A stretch of DNA of 64,000 bases from Drechslerella dactyloides. Lineage: Eukaryota > Ascomycota > Orbiliomycetes > Orbiliales > Orbiliaceae. Below are positions 32,462 through 44,423 of this stretch, piece by piece (positions within the stretch are counted from its first letter, which is position 1; each line of letters opens with the position of its first letter). A program made the translations under genes and the position numbers. The stretch lies in contig JAGTWJ010000007.1 in NCBI GenBank assembly GCA_020064725.1, positions 1,240,001 through 1,304,000 of the forward strand, given 5' to 3'. Below the pieces are notes generated by a model. It did not search any database and was not told the DNA's origin. It worked only from the letters and a program-made list of their open reading frames with translations.

Positions 32462-33514
32462 CGTGCTCGCATCCTCCGCTCTGCCCAGCGGTATGTGGGC
32501 GGTTGACAAACCTTTGCTGCGACAAAGACCGGCTGCAGCGAAGGAGGTTATGCGGCCTCCTCCTACTTACCTGCGAAGCTATGAACCGGGTATTAATACA
32601 GCCTACTCTATTGAGAGACTCTCGAAAATTCCCAGCATCGAAATGTCTGTGGTTATTGCGAGCCGGGGAATCAAAGGCTTACTCGATAGGACGGGCGAAT
32701 GACTAGGGAAATAAACCGACACTTTTCCAGCGGATGGAGGCTTGTGGCAGGCGGACGGCTACTCGTCTTGGAATCTGGTATGAAGGGTTGTTGAATCCCG
32801 AAAATGCCACATGCAACTAAAACGGGGCACTTATGACTTCTCAATGGTGAATTTCATTGTCCGCCGGAGTGGCGGAGGGGGTATCGTGGAAATGTTCCGG
32901 GGATTACCACAGGCATTAAAGCTCGACTTTGCGAGCACAGGTCTGGGGATCCGCAAGATGCCCGCCAAAGCATCGCTGTTCGTACCTGGGCACGTGAAGT
33001 CGCTGATGGGAACGGGTTCGTTGCGCGAGACCAACGAAGACGCCGACGCAGTGCGAACACTCAAGGATGAGAATCAACTCCGATGCATTCGATGACCGAA
33101 TTTCGCTGGAAGATATTTATGCCGTCCGCAACCGCTCGACTATTGCCATATTTCACTCTGGGCCCAACTGGCTTCTGCGACTGCCGCATGAGTATCGATA
33201 TATTCACGCGCCAACAGGTCCCCCAGCGTTGATGATAATATTTCCACCTCGATACGACTTCCCGGGGATGCAGACAAGAAGTTCGAACCGGACCGCACGC
33301 ACGAATATTCATGTATATAGTATAGGATAATAAATGCTGGTATCAATTGTAATGTAACGTAACGTACGCGCACGTTCGATGAAAGATATACAACAAGCTA
33401 CCACCGCTCTCCAACAACGTGAAGCGTTTTACAAGAACCGAAGCGTAATGCAGCAAAGTCTCCAATCTCATCCTAACCAAGTGACGGCGGTACACGCCAC
33501 CGGAAGAAACACGG

Positions 33515-36500
33515 CTACTCCTCTCGGTACGAGTGCTTGCGCATCTCGCCCAGGTCCTTCCGCGCCCTCTCCAGCGCATTCTGCAGCTGCAAAATCTCGA
33601 CCTACAAAAAAATTAGCGTCGCACGATATAAAGCAATATAGACGGGGTAATTGCGCACCTGTTTCTCCATTTCCTGCACTTTGAACTCGTGCGTGCTGAG
33701 CTGCGTGTAGTCCACGTCGTTCTCAACCTTATCCTTGTCCGCGATTATCTTTTGGACTTGGTTCACCAGCGCGCGGCAGGCGCCGTTGACCGCCTTTGAT
33801 GCTGTCTCCAGTCTGTCCTGCGTCTTGGACATGAATGTTGCCTTGACGCGCGATGCTGCGACCAGCTGTGCCGTCGACGCCGTCACGTCGTTGCATGCCA
33901 CGATCCTATTCAAGTTAGTATGAGAGCAACGTAGGATGGGGGGAGGGAACATACAGCTGCTCGAGTTTGTTGCGACCAACGATCACGCCGTCCGCCGTCT
34001 CGATTAGCAGGTTCGTCGACGTTGCCACCGCCTTCGCAGCAGATATCAGGCCCTCCGTCCACCTGTTGTTGCGCTTGTAGAACGCCGTCCGCGATCCGCC
34101 ACCCTTGCCCTGCGCGACGATTTCCCGCTGCGAGTCCGTGGCAGCCTTGATCAGTGCCGCGATCGCATTCGTCACCGCAACGGCGCTGTTGAGGATGGAG
34201 TCGTGGATCGCCAGCTCGAACGTGTCGTAGTCGCGGTTGCGGTTCGCCATCTTGTTCAGTCGCGCGGCTGCAGCCTCGATTGCGGCGGCGGCGGCGTTCA
34301 GCTCCCGGTCGACAATGTCCTCCAGGCTGCCGCTCTGGTTCGTCAGGCTGCCGACCTTGGGCGCGAACGCCTCCGTTAGCTTGGACAGCTTCTGCAGGTG
34401 CTGGTGCACGTCGTGGTTGCCCGTGAGCACGATCTCCGTCTTCTTGTCGTCGTCGTAGTCAATGATCCGGAAGGACACGAGGCTGTTGAAAAACTTGGCC
34501 GTCGCGTTCGCCGACGCCCGCGCCGAGTTGACGATTGCGTCCGCCTTCTTCTCGTCGGACGCGAGCCGCGTGATCCCCTTCGCGTTCACGAGCACGTCTG
34601 CGATCGCGGATGAGAAAATGTTGACCGTCTTGATGATGGCGGAGTGGTCGCCGTTCGGCCCGTCCGCGATGAAATTGTTGAACGCCGTCGCGAATTCCGT
34701 CGCGCTGAGGCCGGCCTTCTCGAGTTGGGACAGCAGGTACGCTGCCGTCGCGCTCTGGTTGCCCGCTTGCATCGGCGACTCGAGCTCGTACAGCGCGTCG
34801 TCCACACGCTGCACGCCGCTTTGTAAGACCGCGTCCACGATGGTGTTGAGCTTGCCGATGTGGTCGAGGAACACGTTGTCGATCTGGTCGCCGGTTGCTT
34901 TATCTCGCTCTTGCGCCGCCTGCAAAAGTCAGCGCTGCCTTCCAACGTCGTGCGGGACACATACATCTTGAAGCTCCTTCATCTCACGAATAAGCTGGTC
35001 CATCGCCTCCTGCATCACGTCAATCTCGTCCTCCTTGTCCCGTAGCAGCCGTTGGACGTCGCTGTCGCCGTCCTTCGAGCGCGCCGACAATTCGTCCAGC
35101 TGTCGTTGCTTGTCCTGCGCAACTGTTAGCATGGGTCGACACCAACAAAGTCTGGCGACGTACCCGCAAAACCCGGTTCAGGTCGTCAATCTCGCGCGTG
35201 TGCTTGCTGATCAGCACCGAGAACTCGGCGCCCTTGCTCTTCTCCGCCGCGTCCGCACGGTCGAGTGCCATGCGCAGCTCGCGCTGCAGCTTCTCCAGCT
35301 CGTCTTTATTGCCGCCCTTCGCGCGGTCGAGGTCGAATATCGCGCGGTCCCGCTCCCGAATCATGTCCGCCAGCTCCAGGTTCTTCGTCTTCATCTCGCG
35401 CTCCAGCTTCTCGCGCTTGTCGATCGCCTCCTGCGCGGACGACGCCTTGAGCTGCGCCTGCTTGAACTTGGACAGCAGGTCGAGGTGCTCCGTGCGCAGC
35501 TGCGAGTAGAGCTTGGCGAGCGACTCGTACTTGCTCTTCCACAGGTTGACCTGCTCCTGCAGCGAGCGGATCAGGTCGTCCTTCGACGCTGCGGCCTGCT
35601 GCGCGTTCAGCGTCACGTTTTGCAGCTCGATCTCCAGCGCCTTGACCTTGCGGTCGTACTGCTCCAGCAGCAGCTGGTCCTGCGCGTACTGGCCCCGCAT
35701 GTTGAGCAGGTCCCGCTCGATCTCCGCCAGCCGGCCCTGGACCTGCCGCTCGTGGTGGTCGCGGAGCAGCTGTTCCTGCGCGAGCCGCTGCGCTTCCGCC
35801 TGGGCGGCCTGCTGGCGTTCGAATTCCGCCTGCTGCTGCATTTGGAGCTGGAGCTGCATCTGGCGCTCGGCCTCCCGCTGCTCCGCCAGCCGCCGCTGCT
35901 CCTCCTCGTAGGCCCGCTGCTGCTGCTGTTGCAGCTGGTTCTGCGCTTCCTGGGTGGACCAAAAGTCGGCGATGTTCTGCGGCTCAACGGACTTGGCTGG
36001 CGGCGGCGGCGGCGATGGCGACCTAGGCTTGGGCACTTCGTTCGCGGGCCTGTTCGGTAACGCGGGCGGCTTGTCATCTTCGGCGAGCAGGTTGGGCGGG
36101 TCCTGCGGCAGTTTGGGGACGGTGATCAGGCTGGTGAGGTAGCGCAGGTTGGAGCACTCGTAGTAGAACTTGACGAGGCGGTAGTGCTGCGAGGTGTATC
36201 GCTTGCGGAGGGGCTCCAGCGCATCGTCGTCGCCGAGGGCTGCAGCAAAACGTCAGCAGAATCCACCTACCACGATACGATGTACTAACTCTGGTGCATG
36301 GCGCGGAGCATGCTGGTGAGGAACTTGTAGATTCCGTAGCTCTCGTGGACGAGCGGGACGAGCGCGGATATGCGGCACTCATTGTTGGTGCGGTCGCGGA
36401 AGTGCGAGAAGATGAGCCGCTGGAAGGCATCGATCTGGTCCTGCAGGGTCGCGAGATCGGAGATGGTTTCGTAGCCCTCGTTCGGATCGTTGATAGTCTT

Positions 36501-37259
36501 CAAGCTGATGTACTCCTCATACTCGAAGGTGCCATTAAACTCCGGGTGGTGTCGGTGGAACTGGAGCTTCTTCAGGAGAAAGTAGACGTACTCGCGGATG
36601 AGCGGTCCGTAGCCTAAAAAAACCGTTAGCATGTAGACGCGGGCCGACGGAGATCTAGCGAATACCCCTGAGTCCCTCCCCACTCACGCCCCGGGTGAGA
36701 CTTTCGATCCATTGCACGTGCTGCTGCGCTTCCTTGAGGGTGATGGGGGCGCCCTCCTGCAGGACCTTGTGTATGCATTGCAGGGCCTTGAAGGTCTGGA
36801 TTTCGTCGGCGAGGATGGGTTGTCTGCGGCGGTCAGCTGATACACTCGTACTTCGGGAGGTGATATCACCACATACACTTTCATGCCCGCCCAGAAGGAC
36901 TGCGAGGATTTGTGGTCCCATGTGTAGACGATGCAGCTGCGCACATGCTTCCCTGCGGTCGACGTTAGATTGCGGGCCCGGAGAAGACACCAAAGGGCGG
37001 GACGTACGTTTGGGTGCGGTTTCCTCTGCGATCCTCCGGCGGTGGATATCAGCATGCGGTCAGGTAAGCAAGTTGGTTGGAGGGGTCGAGGGACGCACCG
37101 ATGCTCGTGGCCTTGCGAATGTTCACCGCAAGCTCGGACTCCGTCCTGTGGTCGGTTCAGCACCCGTCAGCACGCTGCCTGCAGTCCGCGAGAGAGATGG
37201 AATGGAATGCCGACGTACTTTGACAGGTCGACGTTTCGCGAGGGGCCGGCGTAGGCCAT
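33515..37259 (-). CDS. SLA2: Sla2/End4 (HIP1R homologue), endocytic adaptor (1062 aa, 11 exons)
   Basis: Sla2 links the clathrin coat and PI(4,5)P2 membrane to actin during endocytosis. Exons (minus): 37259-37219, 37145-37099, 37025-37008, 36952-36877, 36823-36666, 36613-36290, 36239-35164, 35114-34965, 34919-33955, 33905-33659 and 33601-33515; every join keeps phase, giving 1062 residues, close to other fungal and animal members. Residues ~1-280 are the ANTH domain (DLSKTESELAVNIRKATSIE, KRKHVRSCIVYTWDHKSS, YGPLIREYVYFLLKKLQFHR). A Pro-rich linker, a long Gln/Glu/Arg-rich coiled coil (~350-640) and the C-terminal I/LWEQ actin-binding domain follow (ASTAQLVAASRVKATFMSKT). The start is fixed by a 41-nt first exon (MAYAGPSRNVDLSK). 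Exon 3 is an 18-nt microexon. Introns cluster at the 5' end, as is usual. High confidence. Confidence 0.97.
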
Positions 37260-37866
37260 TGTGGAAGATGCGGAGGAGATGCGGCGGGACGGCTGTGCAG
37301 AAGGATGCGGGACGATTGGTGGCTAGCTAGCTGGCCCAGCTGCCTCCTGATCGAGCGGAGAGGTGGAGAAGCGGTAGGGAATGATACAGTGAAGGTTGAA
37401 AAGATACCGAGATCGCAAATACGAGACGAGAGCGAGATCACGGAGCAGGAGAGCGGACGGGGGGCATGGCGGCCGGCCTCTGCGGGTGTCTGCAGGTAAT
37501 ATGTGATATGATGCGAGCGGGTGGAGGCGGCGGCTCTTAACTCTTGGTGTTTCCTTCGTTTAATTCGCGGCATCGCCAGCTGTGGCAGGCTGACCGCGGC
37601 CAGTTACGCAAGCCTCCCGCCGAGGCCGGGCGGACGCGTACGCAGCTTCGATCCGGCGGGCAGGCAGACACTTTTATAACATATTCACTCGACGGTTGAA
37701 GTTATGCAATCTCTAGATCGTGGATGCGGAATGTACGTGGGATGTATATCATGACTATATATGGGGCATCGCCAGGCACCCGTCCACGCCATCTCGAACG
37801 CTCTACATTTACATAAAACTCGGATCCAGATCCCTCAACCGGACTGCCTGACGGCCACAGATGATA
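37260..37866. other. Intergenic region between SLA2 and EOS1-like
   Basis: SLA2 promoter side and EOS1-like 3' flank. The minus-strand frame at 37157-37573 overlaps the SLA2 start and has no domain. Nothing else seen. Confidence 0.6.
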
Positions 37867-39301
37867 CTACAGATCCTTCGAGGAATCCTGCAGGCGCTGC
37901 CACCAGGCCCCCGCCAGCTCGCCCAGCCAGGCCTCCCACTCCCGCCACGGCGGCCGCTCGCGCTTCTCATGCGAGTCCTGCAGCAGCACCAGCATCGTCG
38001 CGAAGCTCAGCGCCGCAAAGGCCGTGATGCTCGTCGACAGCTCGCGGTACTCGCTGATGCGCATGCGGACGATATGCACCCCGATGCCGATTGTCTGCAT
38101 ATTCATACATCGTGGTTAGTAGTTGAGCGTAATGTGATAGCAGGTATGAATCGGCGTACGCAGAAGATGGTGATCCACGCGGGCAGCAGCATCCGCGCAT
38201 CGCTCTTGACGCCAAAGCAGTAGTGGGCGCCAGATATAAAGTAGGCGATAATGCCCGTGATCGTGATCAGACGCACCAGCGTAGCTACCGTTTACAATAC
38301 AATCAGCATCTCGTGCCATAAAACTGGAGTAGCTGCAGTTGAACCAACCTAAGGGCGTATAATTGACGAGCCTGCGAGTACAATATATCAGCATCAATTC
38401 TTCAATACGATAGTGTAGGCAGTCTTGATAGGGGTATACACACCATCTCGTCATCAGGCTATCCGTGAAGTGGAAGCACTGATACCCAGCTCCGAACGTC
38501 TATTCCCAGTCAGCCATTGATCTATTACTCTACCAGTCCGTCACCGGTAGCACATTGCAGTGTAAAATATGATATCTTGACATACCCACGCGGCGGCCAG
38601 CAGAATATCCTTGGCCGTCGTCATGAACTCGGCCCCCGCAGACTTGGGAGACGACCGCTGCTCCCACGCCTCCAGCCCCGCGAACAGACATCTCGCAAAC
38701 CCCGCTGCAGCGGGGAGCGTCGACGACGCCCGGGCCAGCATGAGCCACTTGTGGTACCGACGGTCCACCCCGAGTCTGATATAACAGGCGCACCCGTCAG
38801 CATCGTTTACTATAGCATGATCGCAGCCAGCTTGGCATATAAATTGCCAACAGTATGGACAAGTGGATAGGCTAGAGAAGGGTATATAAGGCTGGAAGGA
38901 GTGATTGAGACTCACGCAACTGCTATTCGCGGGTGCAGCGCCTCATCCCCGCTCTCGGGCCCCCCACCATCGCTGACGACCGAAGCAGCATCGCGGGCAA
39001 CAGGCGACGGAGGAGGAAGAGGTTGAAGAGTGTGAGAAAGAGGGGGAGGAGACCGGCCCGGCTCCTCCTCACGGCGGGACGCCCGCCGGTTCGCCAGCGC
39101 TTCTAGCTGACTACACCCGCCGCCGACGAACCCGTCGCCCGCCAATATACCCGATGGAGATCCAAGAAAATGCGTCCCGTCTCGGCGTCGTCGAGCATCC
39201 GGCGAAACACGTGGGGTGGCAGCTGCCGGCAGACGGACGGTGTGAAATATAAATAGTGAGAACGAAGGTCGCAGTCGAAGGCCAGCCCTGCTCGTGTGCA
39301 T
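37867..39301 (-). CDS. EOS1: EOS1-like polytopic membrane protein (335 aa, 6 exons)
   Basis: Eos1 is an ER membrane protein of yeast linked to N-glycosylation and oxidative stress tolerance. Exons (minus): 39301-38916, 38775-38586, 38499-38444, 38371-38349, 38284-38160 and 38094-37867, in phase, 335 residues. The N-terminal ~125 residues are disordered and rich in Arg, Ser and Pro. The core has GVDRRYHKWLMLARASSTLP, then FHFTDSLMTRWLVNYTPLAT, TITGIIAYFISGAHYCF and MLLPAWITIFC, giving about four or five membrane segments. It ends in a soluble tail PPWREWEAWLGELAGAWW. The block TDSLMTRWLVNYTPL followed by a membrane helix is the feature I associate with the Eos1 family. Exon 4 has only 23 nt but restores frame and the motif. 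The start is uncertain because the N terminus is poorly conserved. Family call is from memory. Confidence 0.75.
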
Positions 39302-39706
39302 GCGTGATCACAGGCCCCGGGGCCAACGGACATACAAGGTAGGTGCAGACGCCGCGGCGGCGGTCTGCATGTGCATGTCGACAGCGGCAGGCCTGCCGAA
39401 TGAGAAAGCTAAAGGGCGCGAGGACGGACAGCTGCGAGCTAGGATGTCGTCGTCGTAGCGCACTGTCTTTCGTCGGCTGCGGGACCGGGCTAACGCGAAG
39501 GAGGTGGTGTTATATTTATCGGGGCAGGTTGATTGAAATGGAAATATTGGGCCGAGCTGCCTATAAAATTCAATATCAAAAGTAAACCTCAACACCATCA
39601 CGACTTTTTCTCCAACGCCGCCGTCGACGGCCCATCAGGTAGATACATCACAACCGCACTTATATCCGCCCAACTGCGCTTTCAATGCTAATGCTTGTAT
39701 GTTAGA
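39302..39706. promoter_or_regulatory. Divergent promoter of EOS1-like and mL45 genes
   Basis: 405 bp between oppositely directed starts. On the plus strand a probable 5' UTR intron runs from GTAGATAC at 39639 to GTTAG at 39705, with branch GCTAAT, ending two bases before the mL45 ATG. If it is spliced, the upstream in-frame ATG at 39695 is intronic. Confidence 0.5.
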
Positions 39707-40836
39707 ATGGCGTCGATACGGCCGTGCGCGCGATTCCTGGCCGCCAGCCGGCGCCCCACCATCGCTGCCGCACAGCTGATACAAGGCCCGCATGTTCGCT
39801 GCGCGTCGGGAGCGCCGATAGATCGCCACGTCCGCGGCATGGAGGACAGCGCCAGGCGCAAGATGAATCAACAGGGGATGGGCCCGTCGTACCGCGTGGG
39901 CTCAATGGAGAGCATGCGCGAGGAGAGCGGCGAGCTGCTCCTCCCCAGTGCGTCACTTCACTCTCACGATTGATACTATAGATATATATTGGACCACGGT
40001 ACTGATATGATTTGGGCAGGCACGTTTGTCGCCCCGCCGATGGCCCGCCGGCCGTCGCTGTTCACGGACACCCGCAACCGTCTGAAGTTTGAGAAGGTCC
40101 GCCTGCAAATCAAGATCCAAAACCTCGTCTCGTGCGTCTCCTCCCCCGCAATACTCTAGAGATATATACCACTCGACGAGCGACAATATATCCACCAGAC
40201 AGTCCTGACGGTCAAAGTATAGCCGCACGCTGGCGCGGGTCTGGCACAAGGACCCGTTATTCCGCCGCAACATCATCCCGACAGCGGAAGCCCTCCACCG
40301 AAACATGTACACCGCCTACGCCAACGGCGACGTCGCAACCATCGCGTCAATCTGCGCGCGGGACCTCGCCACCGCCTTCCGCACGCGGATAACGTCGCGC
40401 CCGGCCAACGTGCGCTACTCCTGGCAGTTCCTGGGCTACAACCGGCGCTCCAAAATCGTCAGCCACAAGCTGGGCATGCTGAGCACAGACCCGAAGGACG
40501 AGAATAGCGTGCGGCAGGTCGTCGTGCGCATCGACAGCACGCAGAAGCTGACGAAGGGGGTCGACGGCAAGGTTGTGAAGGGCTCGGGCGAGGCGGCGCG
40601 GACGACGGAGTATGTTGTGCTGCACAAGCGGCGGAGGCAGGGGAGGCCGGAGACGGACTGGGTCGTGTGGGGGACCATTCCGGAGAGCACCAGTGCGTTC
40701 CTCCCCATCCTTCTCCTCTGTCTTACTTGTGGTGATGCTAATGAGAGTAGTGGACGACGTGCGGGCGCACGGACAGCCAGTGGGGAGCAGCGCGGACGGG
40801 AATACGGTAGCCGGCAGCTCGGCGCGGTGGGGATAG
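39707..40836 (+). CDS. Tim44-like mitoribosomal protein, mL45/Mba1 family (302 aa, 4 exons)
   Basis: Members of this family bind the mitochondrial large ribosomal subunit near the tunnel exit and help insert new proteins into the inner membrane. Exons 39707-39947, 40020-40131, 40223-40692 and 40751-40836, all in phase, give 302 residues. The N terminus (MASIRPCARFLAASRRPTI) is basic and hydroxylated, as in a mitochondrial targeting peptide. The body has FEKVRLQIKIQNLVSRTLAR, then IPTAEALHRNMYTAYANGDV and SWQFLGYNRRSKIVSHKLGM, the Tim44-like pattern. An earlier in-frame ATG at 39695 probably lies in a 5' UTR intron. It is convergent with the symporter gene (235 bp gap). Assignment to mL45/Mba1 rather than Tim44 itself rests on length and lack of the long Tim44 N-terminal part. 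Confidence 0.85.
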
Positions 40837-41071
40837 ACGGCCATCCTTTAAGTGTAGATATTTCGTCAGGAACTGTAAATATAGTATATTACTTCACCAG
40901 ATTATATATTTTATTCAGGATCATGAGGTCAGATAACAGGATAAGAGATAAGGAGTGTAATGTGGAGATAGCGTCGGAACTTGATATAATTGTCAACACC
41001 AGCAAATTTAAAGACCACCAGCTATTTGATATCATCAACCTCATTCACTCGTCTTCAATTCTATCGTCCCC

Positions 41072-43210
41072 TCAACCGCACGTTCCATAGACCGCGGGCT
41101 GCTTCCGATCCGGACCCGCCACCACCGGATCTCGAACATGAACCTCCTCCTCGACGACCGCCGCCTCCTTCCTCTCCAATTGAAAGGGCACCCCGCGCGC
41201 CCTGGAGACCGCCCACAGCCCCGCGATCCGCACCGCGCACCCAGCAAACATCGCGAGAATCCCGCCTACGGGTGCGGCAACGTAGGCCCCAAAGACGCCC
41301 CAATCGTCCGCGTACAGCGTCTTCATGTACACCAGCTCGCCGCCGCCCCGCGCGCTGCCGTAATACACGACCCCGAACACAAACACCGCGATGATGCCCC
41401 CGCACCCGCCGCATATCACATCCCACCCGCCCACGAACCACAGCCCCTCCACCAGTCCCGCAAGCAACAAACACGGAATCGCCGCCGCGCTGACGATATC
41501 CGAGATGAGGAATATCTGCAGCACGCTCGCGTGCGCCTTGACCGCCACGACGACGACGGGGGCAATCAGCACGACGACCGCCGCGCGGATCCACCGTAAC
41601 CCCAGCTTATTCCGACACAGGTCGTTCGACGCCGTCGACACCATCGCGCTCTGCAGACTGTCAAAGACGGCGGTACTCAGCGCCACGACCATCAGCACGA
41701 CGAAGCCGACGACCCAGCCCGGCAACTCGCCGATGAGATAGAAGAACGCAACGGAGCTCCATTCGCTGACGGGACCCCATTTGTCCTCCCCGTGCGCCCA
41801 CACCGCGATTATCCCGGTGAACCCAACGACCGTGAGGATGGTGAACACCCACCCGGTCGCCAGCGCCGCGCCAAGGTACAGATCGCGGTCCGTCCGCGCG
41901 GCGAACGCGCGCAGCCAGAACGGACTGAGGAACATGACGTTCGTGCCGACCGCGACGGGGAGAATATACAGCAGCTTCCACCCGAGCGGCGTCGCGCGCG
42001 TGAGTCCGCTGGCACCAATCAGCGCGGGGTCGATGTGCGCCTTCGTGCCGATGCTGATGCTACAAATCGCGATGAGCAGCAGCACGACGGTACCCTGCAC
42101 GTTGTCCGTTACGAACGACACCCGGAAACCGCCCAGACTCGTGTAGATTGTCGTCACGGCCACCTCCACGATCAGCGCGGGCAGCCCGTTCAGCCCGGTT
42201 AATAGATTGATCACGCTGTTGACCGCCGACAGCTCCGCGACCATGTACAGGAACATCGTGACCATCGTCAGCGCGGACAGGTACAGCGCCGCCGGCACGC
42301 CGAAGCGGTCGCGCGTCCATTCCGTCAAGAGAAACCCGTCCGGCGTGCGACGGCGGATGAGCGGCGTCAGCACGGCGAACAGCAGCAGCGGCGTCGCCGA
42401 GGCGAGCGCGTACACTAGAACGCCCTGGACGCCGGCGAAGGCGCCAATGTCAGGATACGTGAAGAGGATGCCGGACCCGAGACCTGTCCCAGACTTTCCA
42501 TCAGTTGCCCGCACGAGTTACGATAACAAGGACGAATAAACACAAGGGAGCGGCGACACGTTCCTCACGCAAGTATTAACTTGATCGAGTTCTGACGGTA
42601 AAGTCTCAGCCGTGGACGCCCGCCCGCGCTTTCTCCTCAGATGTATATATATATATATTCTGAGGGGTTCACGCAGGAAAAGACGCCACAGCACCCGCAG
42701 TGTAGCCAACCGGGACGCAGACGACGCAGCCATGAAATGTCGTCTGGCATCTGCGCCCGCTGAAAACTTGAGCGTACTACAAACCTCAGATATCCCCGTA
42801 CGTGAAAGTACCCAGAGTATCCGTCGACCAGTTGCCACGAGCGTGATAATACATTCCGCCGCATTGTTGCCGCCGATAAGATTTGAAGTGAGGTGTGTTC
42901 CTTCGTCGTCATCACTCACCGCTTGCGATAAAGTTCAGCGCGAGCGGGATAGCTAAAATATCACTGTTAGCTAAAGTTCACAAGAAAGTGATCCGTGGTA
43001 ATGGAACCTCGCTGCGTCCGGTTGGACGATAAGAACTGCGCCTTGGACTGCTTGCGGTACTTCCACGCGAAGCCCAGGCCCATCGCGCTGTCATCCGTTA
43101 TATTAGCCAAGCTCGTACGTTTATAAAGCATCACGAGGTAAAACTCACAGAAAGGCGGCATAGGTGAGGTAGATGATGGCGTTGGACGCCTGCTTCGACG
43201 GCTGTCCCAT
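41072..43210 (-). CDS. Sodium:solute symporter family transporter, Dur3-like (528 aa, 4 exons)
   Basis: Exons (minus): 43210-43149, 43087-43008, 42952-42920 and 42483-41072, in phase, 528 residues. About 13 hydrophobic segments are visible. Conserved blocks of the SSS family are present: FAWKYRKQSKAQFLSSNRTQ, IPLALNFIASG, GSGILFTYPDIGAFAGVQG, LTEWTRDRFGVPAALYLS, LYMVAELSAVNSVINLLTG and TIYTSLGGFRVSFVTDNVQG. In fungi this subfamily includes urea and polyamine carriers (Dur3, Dur31). The substrate here cannot be read from sequence. The third intron is 436 nt, several times the others, and contains TATA-rich sequence; the joined product still matches the family. The C-terminal ~40 residues are acidic, probably cytosolic. 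It runs convergent with the mL45 gene. Confidence 0.88.
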
Positions 43211-44423
43211 ACTGAACACTCAAAATACCACAATTATCTTACTATAGCTTATAAGTTGCACTATCTGGATTCGAAGTGAATTAATTCTGGGAAAGGGAAA
43301 CTTGGCAGGAAGCGGCGAGTCCAGGGTCTTTATAAACGGTGGTGGTACGAGGCGATACGAGGTCGAGGGAAGGTGATACGCCGACGACATTGACCAGCCC
43401 GAACGGGAGATTAATCGCCCGTTGACGTTGCGCAGAGTTTTCGGGGCCGCCGGGCATCTTCCGCGATCGGATGCGAGAGCGGTCGGCTAGCACGGCATAC
43501 CGATATGACTATGAACCCCCACGCTGCCCGATGAGCAATTTCAATTTCAATTTCAATTCCTAATGGAGCTGTTGGCTCGAATGTTGGTTTTTATTTTGAG
43601 AAGTCAGAGTGGGTATCGTCAATGCAAAGTCAGCGCATCACGTTGACGACACCGGCGACACTGCGCACGCTGTTTCTGGGATAGCTCGTCGCCCGGCACA
43701 TCGATCGCAATGACGAGGTAGTGCAGCGCTGGCGTCGTGATGGATGCGCTAGTGGGGCTGTTATCGACGGCCGCGGGGCCAATCGTCTGTCCAACGCTAA
43801 CCGGAAGTAATTCAACATCAGCCCTGCCAACCCAAACAATCGGCAGATGGATACCTCACCTCGACATCGATCTCAACAGCGCATCGCATCAACCGCATCA
43901 GCACTACGGCGCATCCCATATACGGGCTAGTCACCATCCGACGTACACATCGCACCGGTATAATGGCCTGGCGCACGCGATCTACTTGTGGTCGCCGCGC
44001 CGACGTCCTCGGATAGAATGCGGCACTCTGGACGATAGTCAGCGCGGCACGATACTAGCACCATCGCAGTGGCCCACCGATATATATAACCTACTCCTCA
44101 ATTAGTACTACGTCTGGGTCAACGTCTTGAGATGAGCGCCGTTGATATCAGCGTCACACCGATCGCCAGATTGGCACTGCAACACTAGTATCGACACACG
44201 CCAATGGATATCGGACGACTTCCACGGCCCCGCCCATGCACAGGCGCGGCGGCTGACTTGTGTAGCACGGATGGTCTGCTGCGTCGACAACACTGTTTTT
44301 ATGGATGAGCGCACTCGCCTTGAGCCATGCGCCGGACCTTTGGGTCCTAAGCCTAGGATCTTATTAGTATCACAATATCGATACAGCTTATGGATGTATA
44401 TTGGGCAGCTCACCTAAGCGCAG
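43211..44423. other. Intergenic region, no supported gene
   Basis: A CAATTTCAATTT-type run (43540-43558) lies upstream of the symporter. A 122-codon plus-strand frame (43737-44105) and a minus-strand frame at about 43610-43800 (SVGQTIGPAAVDNSPTSAS, TTPALHYLVIAIDVPG) overlap. Neither can be assigned, and the minus-strand one could be the decayed end of a gene. Confidence 0.4.

Larger units (their letters stand above)
30349..33514. other. Accessory intergenic DNA with unresolved coding-like stretches
   Basis: No intact recognisable gene. Possible remnants or small genes: a TATA-like GTATATAAG at ~30897 followed by a CT-rich tract and an ATG at 30970 (46 codons); a frame near 31195-31290 ending at a good donor (MYIQDDDFLADKMAGQ); and a downstream frame with LVELDETGDDDAMQPGIYPF and NHVLANSMALVTLYRQI near 31405-31530. 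These could be exons of one small gene, but no join is convincing. 32811-33095 (plus, 94 codons) is another unassigned frame. Confidence 0.35.

Noticed and set aside
35035..36060. 341-codon plus-strand frame and other long frames opposite SLA2
   Set aside because: Mirror of the Gln/Glu/Arg-rich coiled-coil coding sequence of SLA2; Leu/Arg/Val-rich product without motif.
43610..43860. Minus-strand peptide with TTPALHYLV, recalling phosphoacetylglucosamine mutase
   Set aside because: Only a few residues match and neighbouring sequence does not follow that family.
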